This document shows, one piece after another, positions 34,066 through 46,290 of a DNA stretch of 64,000 bases (position 1 is its first letter; each line of letters opens with the position of its first letter). Origin of the DNA: Bettongia penicillata ogilbyi. Lineage: Eukaryota; Chordata; Mammalia; Diprotodontia; Potoroidae. The stretch covers positions 1,619,279 through 1,683,278 of the forward strand of contig JAJHZJ010000220.1 in the NCBI GenBank assembly GCA_023548195.1, written 5' to 3'. The position numbers and the translations under genes were made by a program. The notes under the pieces are model-generated. The model saw only the letters and a list, made by a program, of their open reading frames with translations, was not told the origin of the DNA and did not search any database.

Positions 34066-35784
34066 TCTGATTTGAGATAAAATGACAAATCCATTAGAAA
34101 ATATTTGAGGGGTTGAGATTTTGAAAGTTGCTTAATTCTTTGTCTAAAAAAAATAAAAGTAGCTAAATTACTTTCTACTTTGATATTGATTTATTAATTA
34201 TACTTAACATAGATCAGAACTAACATCATAGGTAAAAAGTATTATTTTAATTGTTGCTTTTTTTGTCTATTGACAAACAAACAAGCTTCACTCTGAGTCG
34301 TGTGTGTATGAGTTTGTATAATTTCTCCAAATATTACCATCTTTTATATGAACATATTTAAGTGTAAATATGTTTAGAACTTTAAAAGTATTCATCACAT
34401 AATATAATTATGGGGGTTGAGCTTCTTTTTGTTGTAGAAACTTTATTTCTTACTTATAATGTTCTCCTCTGCTTTTTGACCTGTAAGAATAGGTGATATA
34501 AAGTTGGGTAACAAGAAAACAGCTATTTCAATACATTTTATAATGGTTGTCCATATATGTCAGTTTATATAAAAGCTAAAAAATATGTTCCATTGTGTTT
34601 CACAATATAAACAATTTAAGTTTTGCAAGTTCCCCAAGTAACATGTCTCCAGTTTATTAATTATCTGAAGCTCTTCTATTTTTTTTAAAAAAATATTTAT
34701 AACATGACAATATTAATGCTGTGGTGGGAGACCCAGAAATAAGCTTTCAGAAATTTTTTACTCTGTTTTAATTAATCCTTGGAATTTAAGGACTTTCAAA
34801 ATTTGCTTGATATAAATTGAAGTGGATCAAGGACAATATTAAAACTACAAAGCTAACAGGTCAGAGCACAGAAGCATAAAAACATTTATAACAAAATGAA
34901 TTTTCAAACATGAATTTTAATTCACAGCATTATTTAACACACACACACACACACACCTTTTTCAACAAGATATGCTTAATTCTCTGGTTAGAGTCTATCA
35001 CCACCATTGTGTCTTTCTCATGACACATGGCATCATGATCTCACTTTCATTGTTCTGTCCTTCTGCCGTTAATCTCCACTTGCCTTCTCCGATACTTAAA
35101 AAAGTTCACCTATCACTTAAATGAGGTTTATGATCCTAAGCAATAATGTTTATTTAGAATTTTTAATAACAACCTCATTCTCAAATATCTCAATGCAGAG
35201 CATCCTGATTTTTTGTGTATATCTTTGATGATTCAAAAATGTTTTGGAATGGAGCATGATTGAGGTGATATTAAGGTAGAAAAGTAATGGATTCAAAAAT
35301 AAGTGAGGGACAGGGTTTAGGAAATGGAAGAGAAAGAGATGTACTTGGCTAGTGTCTTAGTAATATAAATCATATAGGAATGAAAAGTAATGAAAGGACA
35401 AAATAAAATTTCAAAATTAGTTTGAAGTTCATAAATAGAAAGTAATCATTATGTGAAAACTGGTGTTCTGGCGTGTTTTTGTGTGTTTGTGTTTCTAAAG
35501 GGAGAAGCTATAGAAGTGGCAAAGGCATAAATACCATGTGTCTCTTCAGTGAAAATCTTTATGATAACTATGCAAAAGAGAAATATTTCTATAGCTTGTG
35601 AACCTAATTGAAGTTATCTTCTGTTATATTACTTAATTGCACTTTATTCAGTTTTCCATGGTCTATGGAATCAATTTGTGACTTGTTTCATGAAAAATAA
35701 AACCAACCATGAAAACCATGAAAGGCATGTTCACCAATGATCTTTCCATTGCCATATTCCAAGTCGATCAAATAAAAGGGATGA
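34066..35784. other. Unclassified AT-rich sequence with a short (AC)n
   Basis: An (AC)n run of about 21 bp lies at 34,937-34,957. No other supported feature. Confidence 0.5.
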
Positions 35785-37465
35785 GAACCTATTTGTACAA
35801 AAATATAGCAGCTCCTTTTAGTGGTAGCAAAAAATTACAAATTAAGGGGTTGCCCATCAATTAGGGAATGACTGAACAAACTTATTATATGATTGTGATG
35901 AAATTTTTGTTGTTGTTCAACTGCATCCGAACCTTCATGACCCCAAGAACCATACTACACCAAGCCCTTCTAACCTTCACTAGCTCTTGAAGTCTGTCCA
36001 AGTTCGCTTTCACTATTATCATGAAATTATCTAGTCCTCTCATCGTCTGTTTTCCCCTTTTTCTCTTTGCCATCAATCTTTCCCATCATAAGGGTCTTTT
36101 CCAAAGAGCCCTGTCATCTCATTATGTAGCCAAAGAAAAGTTTCGTCATCCATATTTGAATTTCCAGAGAATAGTAAGAAGTAATTTCTTTAAGTATTGA
36201 GTGATTTGATCTCTTTGCTGTCCAAGTGACTTAAAAGTTTTTCCAGTGCCACAATCTGAAAGTGTCAATTTTGTGTTGTTCAGTTATCCTTATAATTCGA
36301 CTCTCACAGCCATTCATTGCCTTTAGAAAAATCACACTTTTGACTATACAGATCCTTATCAGCAAGTTGATGTCTCTGATTTTTAGTATACTGTCCAGAT
36401 TTGCCATAGCTTTCCTTCCAAGGGGATAGAATCTTTTAATTTCATGTCCGAAAGTCACCATCTGCAATGATCTTTGAGCCTAAGCATATAAAATCTGGCA
36501 CTACTTCCTTTTCTTCTCCCTCTATATGCCAAGAAGTGATGGGAGAAGTTGCCAAGATCTAAGCTTGTTTTTTTGTTTTTTGTTTTTTTATGTTAAGCTT
36601 CAAAACAACTTTTATGCTCTTCTCTTTCACCCTTATCAAGAGACTCTTTAATTTGTCTTCACTTTTGTCATCAGAGTGGCATTATCTGCATAACTGAGAT
36701 TGTTGATATTTCTCCCAGAAACCTCAATTTTGGCTTTTGATTCATCTAACTGTCATTTTTCTTTATGTACTCTGCATATAAGTTTAATAAATAAAGTGAC
36801 AATACACATCCTTGTTGTGCTCCTTTTAAAATCTTAAACCAATCAGTGGTTCCATATTCAGTTCCAACTGTTGCCTCTTGTCCCTTATAAGGATTCCTCA
36901 GGAAACAAGTAAATGATCTGATACTCCCATATTTTTGAGAGTTTACCATGAGATGGAATACCATTATACTAAAAGAAATGATAAGCAAGACAGTTTTAGG
37001 AAAAAAAAACCTAGGAAGTCATGTATGAACTGATGAAAAGTGACATGAACAGATCCAGAAGAACATTGTACACTACAATAGTAATATAGTAATGATTATC
37101 AACTATGGAAGATTTGGATACTCTAATCCATATAGTAATCCAAGAAAATTCCAAAGGAACCATGATGATAAATGATAAATATCACTTCCAGAGACAGAAC
37201 TGGTGAACTCTGAGTGTAGCTTGAAGAATACTATTTTCATTTTATTTTTCTCATTTTTATGTGTATGTTTTCTTTTGCAATATCAATATGGAAATATGTT
37301 TCATATGACTTCACATGCATGATTGATCACATTACTTTCTAGAGGACTAGGGAAGGAGGGGAAGAGAGAGAATTTGGAGCTAATATTTAAAATGAAGAAT
37401 AATAATAGCTTAAAATACAATTGGAAAGTATTTGATGTGATAAAATTATATTTTAAAAATAAAGG
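35785..37465 (+). mobile_element. L1 LINE 3' end split by an RTE LINE
   Basis: The left part (35,785-35,904) has ACAAAAATATAGCAGCTCCT, GGGGTTGCCCATCAATTAGG and ATGATTGTGATGAAAT. The right part (36,952-37,465) resumes exactly where the left stops, with GATGGAATACCATTATACTA, then the L1 3' UTR and its purine-rich run at 37,350-37,372. Confidence 0.85.
35905..36951 (-). mobile_element. RTE/BovB-clade LINE, 1.05 kb, nested in L1
   Basis: Minus-strand RTE with three colinear protein pieces. 36,746-36,988 contains the RT segment around QQGCVLSLYLLNLYAEYI. 36,231-36,467 contains HEIKRFYPLGRKAMANLDSI. 35,885-36,076 contains the C-terminal KRKRGKQTMRGLDN segment. The RT catalytic box reads YADN instead of YADD at 36,681-36,692. 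A poly-T-like interruption lies at 36,567-36,590. The flanking 8-mers are GATGAAAT (35,897-35,904) and GATGGAAT (36,952-36,959). 5'-truncated and inactive. Confidence 0.92.
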
Positions 37466-37469
37466 AAAA

Positions 37470-37700
37470 TATCACCTTCAACAGAAATCTTTGCCAACTG
37501 TCTTTATTACTAGTATTTTGCCTCTAGTGATAGTCTGCACTTTCTGTTATATATCATATTTATGCATAACTGTTTTCATGTTGTCACACTGAACTATCTG
37601 AGAAGGGATTTTTTTGTTTGATTGTTTCATTATTTTTCCTTATATCCATAATATTTAACACAGTAGTCAATAAATTCTGATTGACTTCACTTGACTAAAT
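37470..37700 (+). mobile_element. L2 LINE 3' end
   Basis: TTGCCAACTGTCTTTATTAC, TTTTCATGTTGTCACACTGA and the end GTAGTCAATAAATTCTGATT follow the L2 3' pattern. It lies directly after the L1. Confidence 0.7.
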
Positions 37701-37864
37701 TTCTCCTTTTTATTTTGCTAGAAATCTAAGGGTAAATTCATAAGATCAAAGATTATGAATTGTGGATATCTTTTTTATCTCCACGCTTCACATTTTATAT
37801 ACATAGGCTAATATAACACATAGACCAAGTATAACAGCACACTTGGCTGAGACAGGATGCACAT

Positions 37865-37940
37865 ATATTTACTGATGAGGAAAAAGTCTCAGAGAGATTA
37901 AGTCACTTGCCCAGGGTCACATTGACAGTAAGAAGCTATT
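37865..37940 (-). mobile_element. MIR-type SINE fragment
   Basis: GATGAGGAAAAAGTCTCAGA and TAAGTCACTTGCCCAGGGTC are the MIR core on the minus strand. A possible continuation is at 38,400-38,460, too short to prove. Confidence 0.65.
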
Positions 37941-39224
37941 GGAAGAAGCTATAACACCACAAAACTTTTAGTTGAGATAAAGTGTTGGAATGAAATGAAG
38001 TACTTAGAAATCATTGAACAGTCAATTAAAGTAAGTTTACTTTGCCCTAACATGTGAAAGCTGTTCAACAAGAACAGTATACCACTTGGCTTCTCTGGAT
38101 GTAGCAACCTTATATTCATATGAAAACATTTGGTCATCAGTGTAGGATATGGTGAATATCATGATGATTCCTATGATCTTTATAAATCCAAAGAGGTCAG
38201 AAGTACCCGGAGTGAAAACAGGTGGGACATTTTATGTTCTTCTGTGACAAGGAAATTGAATGAAGAAAACATGGTACATTCAATTTTCAAGACATCTTTT
38301 AAATAAAACTAATTTCATTCAGAGAAAAGAAGGAGGTATGGACCTAATTTATGTGCTGGGGAAATGTGGGGAGATATTAATAACATTAGAGCAACAAAGG
38401 CAGGGCTGGAATTCTAAATCATCTGACTTTAAATACAGTATTCTTTCCAACATATCATACTTCCTCCTTTCCTTGTGCAAGTGTTACAGTCATCTAAGTT
38501 CTGATGCCTAAACAAGCATCTCATGACTATATAGAATAACATCAGCTAAATTGAAATTGAGTGGAAAGGACAGGGTTAGAACTCTTTCCCTTCTTTAATC
38601 TTAAAAGAGTTTTGTTTTTCACATGTTTCCTCTCCCCTGGGAGAAATTATTTTATTTTCAAACCCAGTCTCCAAACATGGCTAACCCCGGGAAGGAAAAA
38701 TGCCAGATGGTGCTTAATTCAACCCAAGACTGAAGAGTTCAGCATATAGAGTCGGGATGGTACACAGTTCTAGCTCTAGCCTTTACCATTCCCAAACTTC
38801 CATCAAGGAATAATCTCATCTTGTCTTTATTTCCCTTTTTTTCAGTTGACTGTTAGCTCCTTTACCCAGAAGTTGCTTTCAGAATGATGAACCAAGGGTC
38901 CTGTGTAGTTTGTTCCCAGGTTAAAATATTACAAAACCAACACCTGGGAATTTAGAAAACACTGGTAATGAAAAATATCTCCTATCAGACAGTCCTACCC
39001 TCTTCTCCCCTTGTTCATTTCCAATCGCTTTTGGCATACTTACAAATTATATACTTATTCTTTCAGATGAACTGTTTAATTTTCACTTTCATGTCTCATT
39101 TTCACTGTATTTTAATCTCCAACCACCACTAAAGCTGTTATTCAAAGCCTCATCGTGGCTTCAGGCAAAAACATGACTTCTTGAAATCTTTTAAAAATGA
39201 AAGTGAAGGACCCTAGCCTCATCA
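37941..39224. other. Unclassified sequence
   Basis: No gene or clear repeat apart from the possible MIR continuation at 38,400-38,460. Confidence 0.45.
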
Positions 39225-39425
39225 TGATTTTTGAGCTGGAAACGACCTTACAGGTCATCCAATCCAAGCTCCACTTTTTATAGTAAGGGAACTGAAGCCC
39301 AAAGAGATTAAATGAGTTGCACAAAGGTTTTAAGGTATTAATATCAGATATTATTTGTCAACATGGGATTCAAACCTAGCTACTCTAATTCCATCACCAG
39401 TGCTTATGTCACTTTACCAACCTGT
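39225..39425 (-). mobile_element. MIR/THER-type SINE
   Basis: Landmarks in plus-strand order are GAGCTGGAAACGACCTTACA, TAGTAAGGGAACTGAAGCCC and GGGATTCAAACCTAGCTACT. Confidence 0.7.
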
Positions 39426-39919
39426 CCTGTACTATACCAAGTTTGATACTTCCCAGGATTGTAGGAGTCCTCATGTATTTGAGTATAAGCCCAGTTAACA
39501 GTTTCTCTGTTGTCCAAGGACACTTTCTTTACACTTTCCAGTGAATTTGACCACCAGATGATAAAAGATTTCACTCATGAACATTGTCTTCTCAGGCACT
39601 ATGAGCTCACTGGTCAGGGAAAAATCACCAATAAAATCACAGTAAAAATATTAAAAATAATTTATTGTATAAACTGCATCAGATTCTTGTACATAGGTTA
39701 TAAATCTTACATAAGTGCATAAGCCAGTGATGGTTAGAACAGAGAAGAATTAAGAGGTTTAAAGCTTGGGGCAGAGACTAGTAGTCACAAAATATATGTG
39801 GATACTTTAGGTTAGTATAAGGAAAGAAGAACACAGTATTTAACTCAGAGAGACATCAAGAGGAAAGAAGAGATTAAGCATGAGACAGAAATGAGTTTTT
39901 AAGGAGAAAGAATTGGTTC

Positions 39920-40549
39920 TGTTAACCACAACAAAACAAGCCTCTAATCTGGGAATGGACAAAGTTGAACGGAGTAGATCAGAGGCAAGTGTGTCAGGGA
40001 TTAAACAGAAGCTTATTGAATTTTGAAGTGAGAAAATGCTTTCAAGCAGAAGTCGTCCTGAGGAGGACAGATTAATATGATGGGGCAAAGGCAGTGCTTC
40101 ATCACATAAAGGCCACAAGACAATCATTCTTACCTGTTCCCATGGCAGTCTCATACATGGAAAATACAGGCGTTCCTGGGTCCTAAGAGCATAGTCTCCA
40201 AGTTGATTGTCTCACAGATACAAATAGAATCATAGCATAGCAGGAACATGAATACAGTACCTGCTTTAGTTCATTTAGCTGTTGTAAGAAACAGAGATTT
40301 TGGGCAAGTTAAGATGAGTGATGGATGGCTTTTAGATCCCTGGGAAATAGGGAGAGTTCCAAGTAAATAGCTATTGATTAATATGAAATATAAATCCCTC
40401 AGTCAACATTTGGTACTGATTAAAGCAATACACTTTGTCAGATGGTAAAATCATACAGAGTTCAAGATTGTAGTTATGCCAAGCTCAGGATCAACCATCC
40501 TTGCTGGGCCTTAGGTCTGGGAAATATGATGTTTCCAAAGATTTTAACA
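39920..40549 (-). repeat. Retroviral LTR, 3' copy
   Basis: About 630 bp with plus-strand ends TGTTAACC and TTTTAACA, so TG…CA on the minus strand. It aligns along its length with 46,291-46,997, for instance GAAAATGCTTTCAAG against GGAAATGCTCACAAG, and AAAGCAATACACTTTG in both. An AATAAG in place of AATAAA lies near 40,010 on the minus strand. Just outside at 40,554-40,561 the minus strand reads AAAAGGGG, a polypurine tract position. Confidence 0.75.
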
Positions 40550-41079
40550 TGTACCCCTTTTGGATCAAAGGAGGGGGATCTGAAAGAACCCATACCCCTA
40601 TGGCCAATAAAACAAAGGCAGGTACATACCAAGATGCCCTGAGAGGTAAGTTAGGCCAGGTCAAGAATTTTTAGCTCAGGATGTCACTTCCTTAAGAGGG
40701 CCTATGAGTAAAATATGTCCCAGGTGTCATTGCTAGTAATCACACACTTGAATCAGGGACTTGGTGGTTGGGCACATAACTACACACCCATAAGCCTGGC
40801 AGCTGTAGGAGTAGTCAGAAAGACTTGGTAGGTGCTCTTAAAAACAATGATGACTTGTAACTCAGAAGACCTTTTTCATTATTAGGGTGGTCAGAGGGAA
40901 TAGACAGATAGATAGCTGACAGATAGATGATAGATAGATAAAGAGAAAGATATAAAGAGAGACAGAGATAGAGGGCACAGGAAGAGTTGAATGTGAAGAG
41001 ATGATATCTAAAAATAAAACTATGGGATGAGAGAGGAATGTACTGGTAGAAGGAGAAAGGGAGAGGTAGAATAAAGTAA
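40550..41079. other. Inter-LTR sequence, unrecognised, with GATA repeat
   Basis: No retroviral domain seen. A degenerate GATA/GACA tract lies at about 40,898-40,975, the source of the Tyr/Ser/Leu-rich minus-strand frame 40,815-41,159. Confidence 0.5.
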
Positions 41080-41475
41080 ATTATCTCACATAAAAGATGC
41101 AAGAAAAATCTTTTACAGTGGAGAATAGGGGAGAGGGAATGAGTAAATCTTATTCTCATTGGATTTTGCTTAAAGGGGGAATAACATACACATTCAATTG
41201 GATATGGAAATCTGTCTTCTACAGAAAAGTAGGGAGAAAGAAGAAAAACGGAGGTGATAAAAGGTATGACAGATTGTGGGAGCGGGTAAACAAGACCAAA
41301 AACTTTTGAGGAAGGACAATATGAAAGGAAACAACATGACTAATATGGAAGGCTTTTGAATGACTACACTTGTATAAACTATATCAATTTTCTTGCCTTC
41401 TCACTGAGGGTAGGGAGGAAGAGTGAGAATTTGGAACTCAATGTTACAAAAGATAAATGCTAAAATTGCTTATTT
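41080..41475 (+). mobile_element. Internally deleted L1 piece
   Basis: The first 240 bp resembles the pre-ORF2 L1 segment that recurs at 41,480-41,690. It then jumps directly to the L1 3' end (AACAACATGACTAATATGGA, TTGCCTTCTCACTGAGGGTA, AATTTGGAACTCAATG). The coding region between is missing. Confidence 0.65.
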
Positions 41476-41479
41476 ATTT

Positions 41480-42568
41480 CCCATTATAAATGGGAAATAA
41501 GATACACAGGCAATGGGATATAGAAATCTACCTTTCCATATAGGAAAATAAAAGGAGAAGGGCATAAGAAAAGGAGAGGGAATGATAGAAGGAAGGGCAA
41601 AATGGGGGAAGAGATAATCAGAAGCAAAACACTTTTGAAGAGGGACAGATTGAAAGGAGAGAAAGGGGAAATAGCAATAGTAGATGTGAAAAAAATTGAA
41701 GCAAGATTGCCTGATAAAAGCCTCATTTCTCTATCATATAGAGAACAATGTCAAATATATAAAAATAAGAGACATCCCCAAATTGATAAATGATCAAAGA
41801 ATTTGATCAGTATTCAGATAAAGCAGTTAGAGTTATCTATGATCATATGAAAAAATATTCTAACTCACTAGTGACTGGAGAAATTAAAGTTAAAATAATT
41901 CTGAGCTACTATCTCATATTTATTAGATTAGCTAATAGTACAGAAAAGTTAAATAAAAAATGTTAGAGGGGGTGTGGGAGAAATGAGACATTAATGTACT
42001 GTTATTGGAGTTCAGAATTGATTAAACCATTTTATAAAACAATTTGGAACTATCCCCAAAGTGCTATAAAACAAACCATGCATACCCTTTGACATAACAA
42101 TAACACTATTAGGTCTGTATCCCAAGAGAGATAAAAAACAAAAAAGGTAAAAGGACTTGAATGTAGCTCTTTTCTGGGGGTAAAGAATTGGAAAGTGAAG
42201 AGGTGTACATCAGTTGGGGAATGGCTGAATAAATTATGGTATGTAATTGTGATGGAATGTTATTATATGACAAGAAATGATGAGCAGGATGCTCTCAGAA
42301 AACCTAAAAAGACTTTAATGGGTACAAAGTAACAGCAATATTATAGGATGATCAACTGTGAATGACTTAGCTATTTTCAACAATAGAATGATCCATGACA
42401 ACTCTGAAGGATTTAGGATCAAAAATGCTATCCATCCCCAGAGAAAAAACTGATGGTGCCTGAATACAGACTGAAGCAAATTTTGGGTTTTTTTTCATTT
42501 TTTATTTTTCTCGAATGCCTTTGTATTTTCTTTTACAACATATCTATTATGGATATGTTTTGCATGAC

Positions 42569-42627
<59 letters not shown>

Positions 42628-42740
42628 TATATGGAATTGTTTGCCTTCTTAATAAGGGAAGTTTGGGGGGGAAAGAAGAGAGAGAATTTGGAATTCAAAG
42701 TTTTAGAAACAAATATTAAAATTTGTTGTTTACATCTAAC
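41480..42740 (+). mobile_element. L1 LINE: leader segment joined to ORF2 C-terminus and 3' end
   Basis: 41,480-41,690 is a second copy of the purine-rich L1 leader. From 41,705 the frame shows the ORF2 C-terminal region: a DKSLISLSYREQCQIYKNKR stretch at 41,715-41,774, the zinc-finger-like region at 41,970-42,060, the TTTGACATAACAATAACACT block at 42,089-42,110 and the GGGGAATGGCTGAATAAATTAT block at 42,216. The 3' UTR follows with a (TA)n array. The endonuclease and RT domains are absent. Confidence 0.85.
42569..42629 (+). repeat. (TA)n array in L1 3' UTR
   Basis: About 60 bp of TA units with TGTATGTA interruptions, in the L1 3' UTR where other copies read a short TGATTACACATG-type text. 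Confidence 0.93.
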
Positions 42741-44824
42741 TGGGGGAAAAATTAAACACAAAATAAATACAAAAAATTTTTGTAATTGGTTTGTCAGCAT
42801 GAGGCCAGTTTTCAGATAAGACATATGGGTTGCTCTAGATATACAATTGTGAGAAAACTCCTTTCATTAACCTTTGGATCTGAATTTCTTGTTAGCATAG
42901 CAAAGATCCTTAAACAGCACATAGAGATAGTCCAGTTTCTCAGCCAAGTGCGGCTAGGTTTAAAAAATCCAATGAAGCTATTCACACAATTCCCATATAA
43001 GACATAATTACACTAAGTCAGGTACAGATCAAACTACTTAGAGGGCTCACAAAGGACTAGTTCTGAGAAGGGAGATTTGCTTGTCACCAAGGTAACCAAG
43101 AAAGCCTTAGTAACTCGTTCTCAATATCCATTTAACCAGTATATTTTGAGTCCCAGATGTCTCACATACTTACCTGGTCCCTCAATATCTTCTTGGAAAA
43201 TAAGCTTTATTCTTAAGATAGTTCTAAAAGGGGCCCTGCTTCTCTGGTACTTAATTTAATTTAGTATAATCACTTAAATTAGGTTCTCCAATTTTGAAAC
43301 ATCAGAGAATTTCAGTTTATATATCATTTGCTTTTTCTATCTTTACATAAATCCTGTACTTTATATAAGAATCTTCTAAAAATTTGTTAAGATTTAATTG
43401 AAAATGAACTCTTCTGCCTTTTAAATGATCAGATTGCTACATTAATAATGGAGAAATAATTTCACTTCTTTTACCATTATCAATGCATTTTATGTGCAAA
43501 ATAAAATCAATCCTTAATTAGTAAATCCACAAAACTTACTGCGCAAACATACTTAAAGCCTAAATTTTCATGCTAGATAAACATGGAAGTCAATCACATA
43601 TCTCTCTATAATATTTCCATTTATTAAATAAAAATTTCACTTCAGATCTGTCTCATTATTTTATCTGAACATATGCCCCTTAGGAGGCTATCATCTCATA
43701 TTATAGTTAACCACAAATATAGGTTACATTGTAAGATATCCATGCTTACATCTTTCTATTGTTATTCAGAGATGTTCCAATATCAATCTGCTATTTAACA
43801 GATATAGCATTATATTTGTAAAACTTCTTGATTATAGAAATTTAGTATAAAAGGAAAAAGAGGTACATCATTATAGCAATATCATGTATCATAACAGAGG
43901 AAAAAAAATCACTTAACTCTGTTTGATTCCAGGCATAAAACATATTTGATCATTCACCATATATTCACAGAGTGTTAAAAGCAAGGCTAGGGAGTAACCA
44001 GGTGGCAATTTTCCTTTTCAGAAAAGAAAAAAAGCACAATGGGGAAATAGAATCAGAGGGATCCTATCTAGGCTCTGTCTGAACTCATCTCCAAAATTTT
44101 TACCCGGTACAGACATCCAACTTTAATAGGTCCCAGATTGAAGCACATACCGTACTACAGTTTTGTATTCATGACAATTCAGACAGCTATCACTGTAATC
44201 AAAGCTCAAAACAATAGTGAATTACAGTCCCAGGAAATTTACCTTCAATAGCAAAACTTCACTAGCCACAACTTAAGGCCTCAATACCTTTCCTGATGTT
44301 TCCCTAGAAATTAATACTTTTATCCATACTTTATTTATACATTTAAAATACCCATATTCTGAGGCTTCAGACATACAGCAAGTATCTGATAATTGACTCA
44401 TCATTAATATGTTGAAGCTACATTTTAGAGTAGTTCATATATTTTCATAATACGAGCAGATTTTCAAATGAAAATTTCCTGTTAGAGTAAATAGTAGTAG
44501 TACTTGTTTTATAACAAAAAACACTTCATTAAATATTTAATAATTTTCAAATACCCAAAAATTTCAGCACATACTTTTAAAAGTCCAATTCATAATCTAA
44601 TAGCATCCAAATTAAAAGGGAAGTTTTGTCTAACAATATTCCTGATTTGCAGTGGTTCTCAGATTTCACAAAATAGATTTAGAAATACAATAACATAACA
44701 AACAAGAAACTTCAAATGACATCAATTGAATTTCCAAATTATCACATGTGAAAATCATTGATCTTATTACCTTTGGCATTTTAAAATTACTTTATCGTTT
44801 TCAGGCAGGGAAGAATTATATTCT
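42741..44824. other. Inter-LTR sequence, unrecognised
   Basis: Two kb of AT-rich sequence. I searched for pol-type motifs on the minus strand by eye and found none. It could be decayed retroviral sequence or unrelated DNA. Confidence 0.4.
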
Positions 44825-45010
44825 ATTGAAGTAATAATGTAGCGCTTAGTATCTGCCAGTCACTGTGTTAAGCACTTTACAATCACTGTATCATTTTGAT
44901 CTCACAGCAACAACACTGAGAGGTGGGTACCATTATTATTTTTCTCTTTACAAATCAGGAAACTAAAGTAAACAGAGACAAGACAATTTGCCTAAAGTTG
45001 CACAGCTAAT
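44825..45010 (-). mobile_element. MIR/THER-type SINE between the LTRs
   Basis: AGTCACTGTGTTAAGCACTT, CATTTTGATCTCACAGCAAC, TACCATTATTATTTTTCTC and TTGCACAGCTAATAAA follow the reverse SINE. Its presence inside the proposed provirus needs explanation, either later insertion or rearrangement. Confidence 0.7.
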
Positions 45011-46290
45011 AAATTTCTGCACCAGAAAGGGGTGGAGTCACCAAGGGTAGAGGCTAGCTGGCTTCCTACATTTCATATTGCCATACTAGATGCTGCCAGG
45101 GACCTTCCCATACAACAGCTGGGTGGGGCCTGCCAAGATCTGATTCTGCCCTGGGCACTGACTCACTGGGATTAGGGGTGTATACATAGATGATGGCCCC
45201 AGGTTTGCTTAGAGTGGTATTGCAGGATGCCCAGGGGCATAGGGCCATTGGGGCCACTGTCAGTGTGGGCCCACTGCAATTGCTGCCTCCTCCCCCAACA
45301 AGTGGGGTAGAATACAATTCACATTTCCCTTTTCTTAATCTCGTTTGATATGAGAGAGGTTAACAGAGACAGGGGGAGTAACAATGGTCTTGTTAGCAAT
45401 CCCCAGGACTGAGATACAGTCATGATTCCAGCGGAAGGGAGTGGGGAAGGCACAAGGATTACTGATTATCTCCCTCATCCTGTCATCCTAACTCTTGGTA
45501 CACCATGCTGAATAGCTGGGGCTGTGGGAAGGGTCCATCAGTACTTTTGGGGATGTTTTCTGTTTTTCAGTGTCTGCTCTAGCCTTTTATTCTACATTTT
45601 GTTTTCCAGTGACCAGGTTTCTTACAGTAAAAACAAGCTCCTAACTTGCATCTCTTGCTGATTAGTGGGATCGTACTTTCCTTTCCTAATGATGTAGAAG
45701 GGATTTGGGACTAGTTTCTGGGACTAGCTACAACCTCTTCCACTAGTTATGGTCTCAAGGGGAGAATCCAGTGTCAGAATATTGCCAATGAGAAGTAGCT
45801 TAATTTTTTTAGAGATGAGCAGGTGATAAAAATGGAGAAGTCAAGGAAGGGGTTAAAAAGAGATTGCTATAAAGTGCAAACCATTCACTTATTTTGTTTT
45901 CCTTTTTGGATTGTACGATTGCTACCAACTAGCTTTCCATCATTGCTCTAGAATAATCTTGCTAATTGCTTTAAAAAGGGAGAAAAAGAAGAAGAAGAAC
46001 AACAAGAAAGCACACAAAAGCAAATTTACAGAAACTCACAGAGATTGGAGTTATGCACAGGATATCCTTAACATAACGGGTACTGGAGTTTTCCTCACAT
46101 AGAAAGGTGAGCTTAATCAGGGGTGAGTCCCGGAGATTAGAGAAGAAGTAAAGGACCCAGGACTCACCATAGGAAGAGGAATCAGACTCTGGAGTAGTAA
46201 ATCTCAGGTAATAATTAGTCCACTCCCACCGGTACTGGAAAATTCCAATGAGCTGGTTCTCTGTGCAGTCCTACTTCTGACAACAATAAA
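45011..46290 (-). pseudogene. gag: Retroviral leader and gag remnant
   Basis: Gag is the retroviral structural polyprotein; its nucleocapsid part binds the RNA genome through CCHC zinc knuckles. On the minus strand one intact CX2CX4HX4C motif, including GHW, lies at 45,635-45,594 in a frame that is open for about 48 codons and stops just after it (near 45,578). Upstream the frame is broken by stops, and only about 630 bp separate it from the LTR, so matrix and capsid are mostly deleted. The 83-codon minus frame at 45,066-45,317 downstream is GC-rich and unassigned; it may be decayed retroviral sequence. No function is expected. Confidence 0.65.
46268..46285 (-). other. Candidate retroviral primer-binding site
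   Basis: The 18 bases read on the minus strand resemble the complement of the 3' end of a leucine tRNA, 15 of 18 by my recollection of that tRNA end. It sits five bases after the end of the 5' LTR, slightly more than the usual gap. Confidence 0.5.

Noticed and set aside
40815..41159. 114-codon minus-strand frame as a retroviral envelope piece
   Set aside because: Its centre is a GATA/GACA repeat translation. No signal peptide, cysteine pattern or fusion motif is visible.
42453..42719. 88-codon Tyr/Ile-rich frame
   Set aside because: It is the translation of the L1 3' UTR with its (TA)n array.
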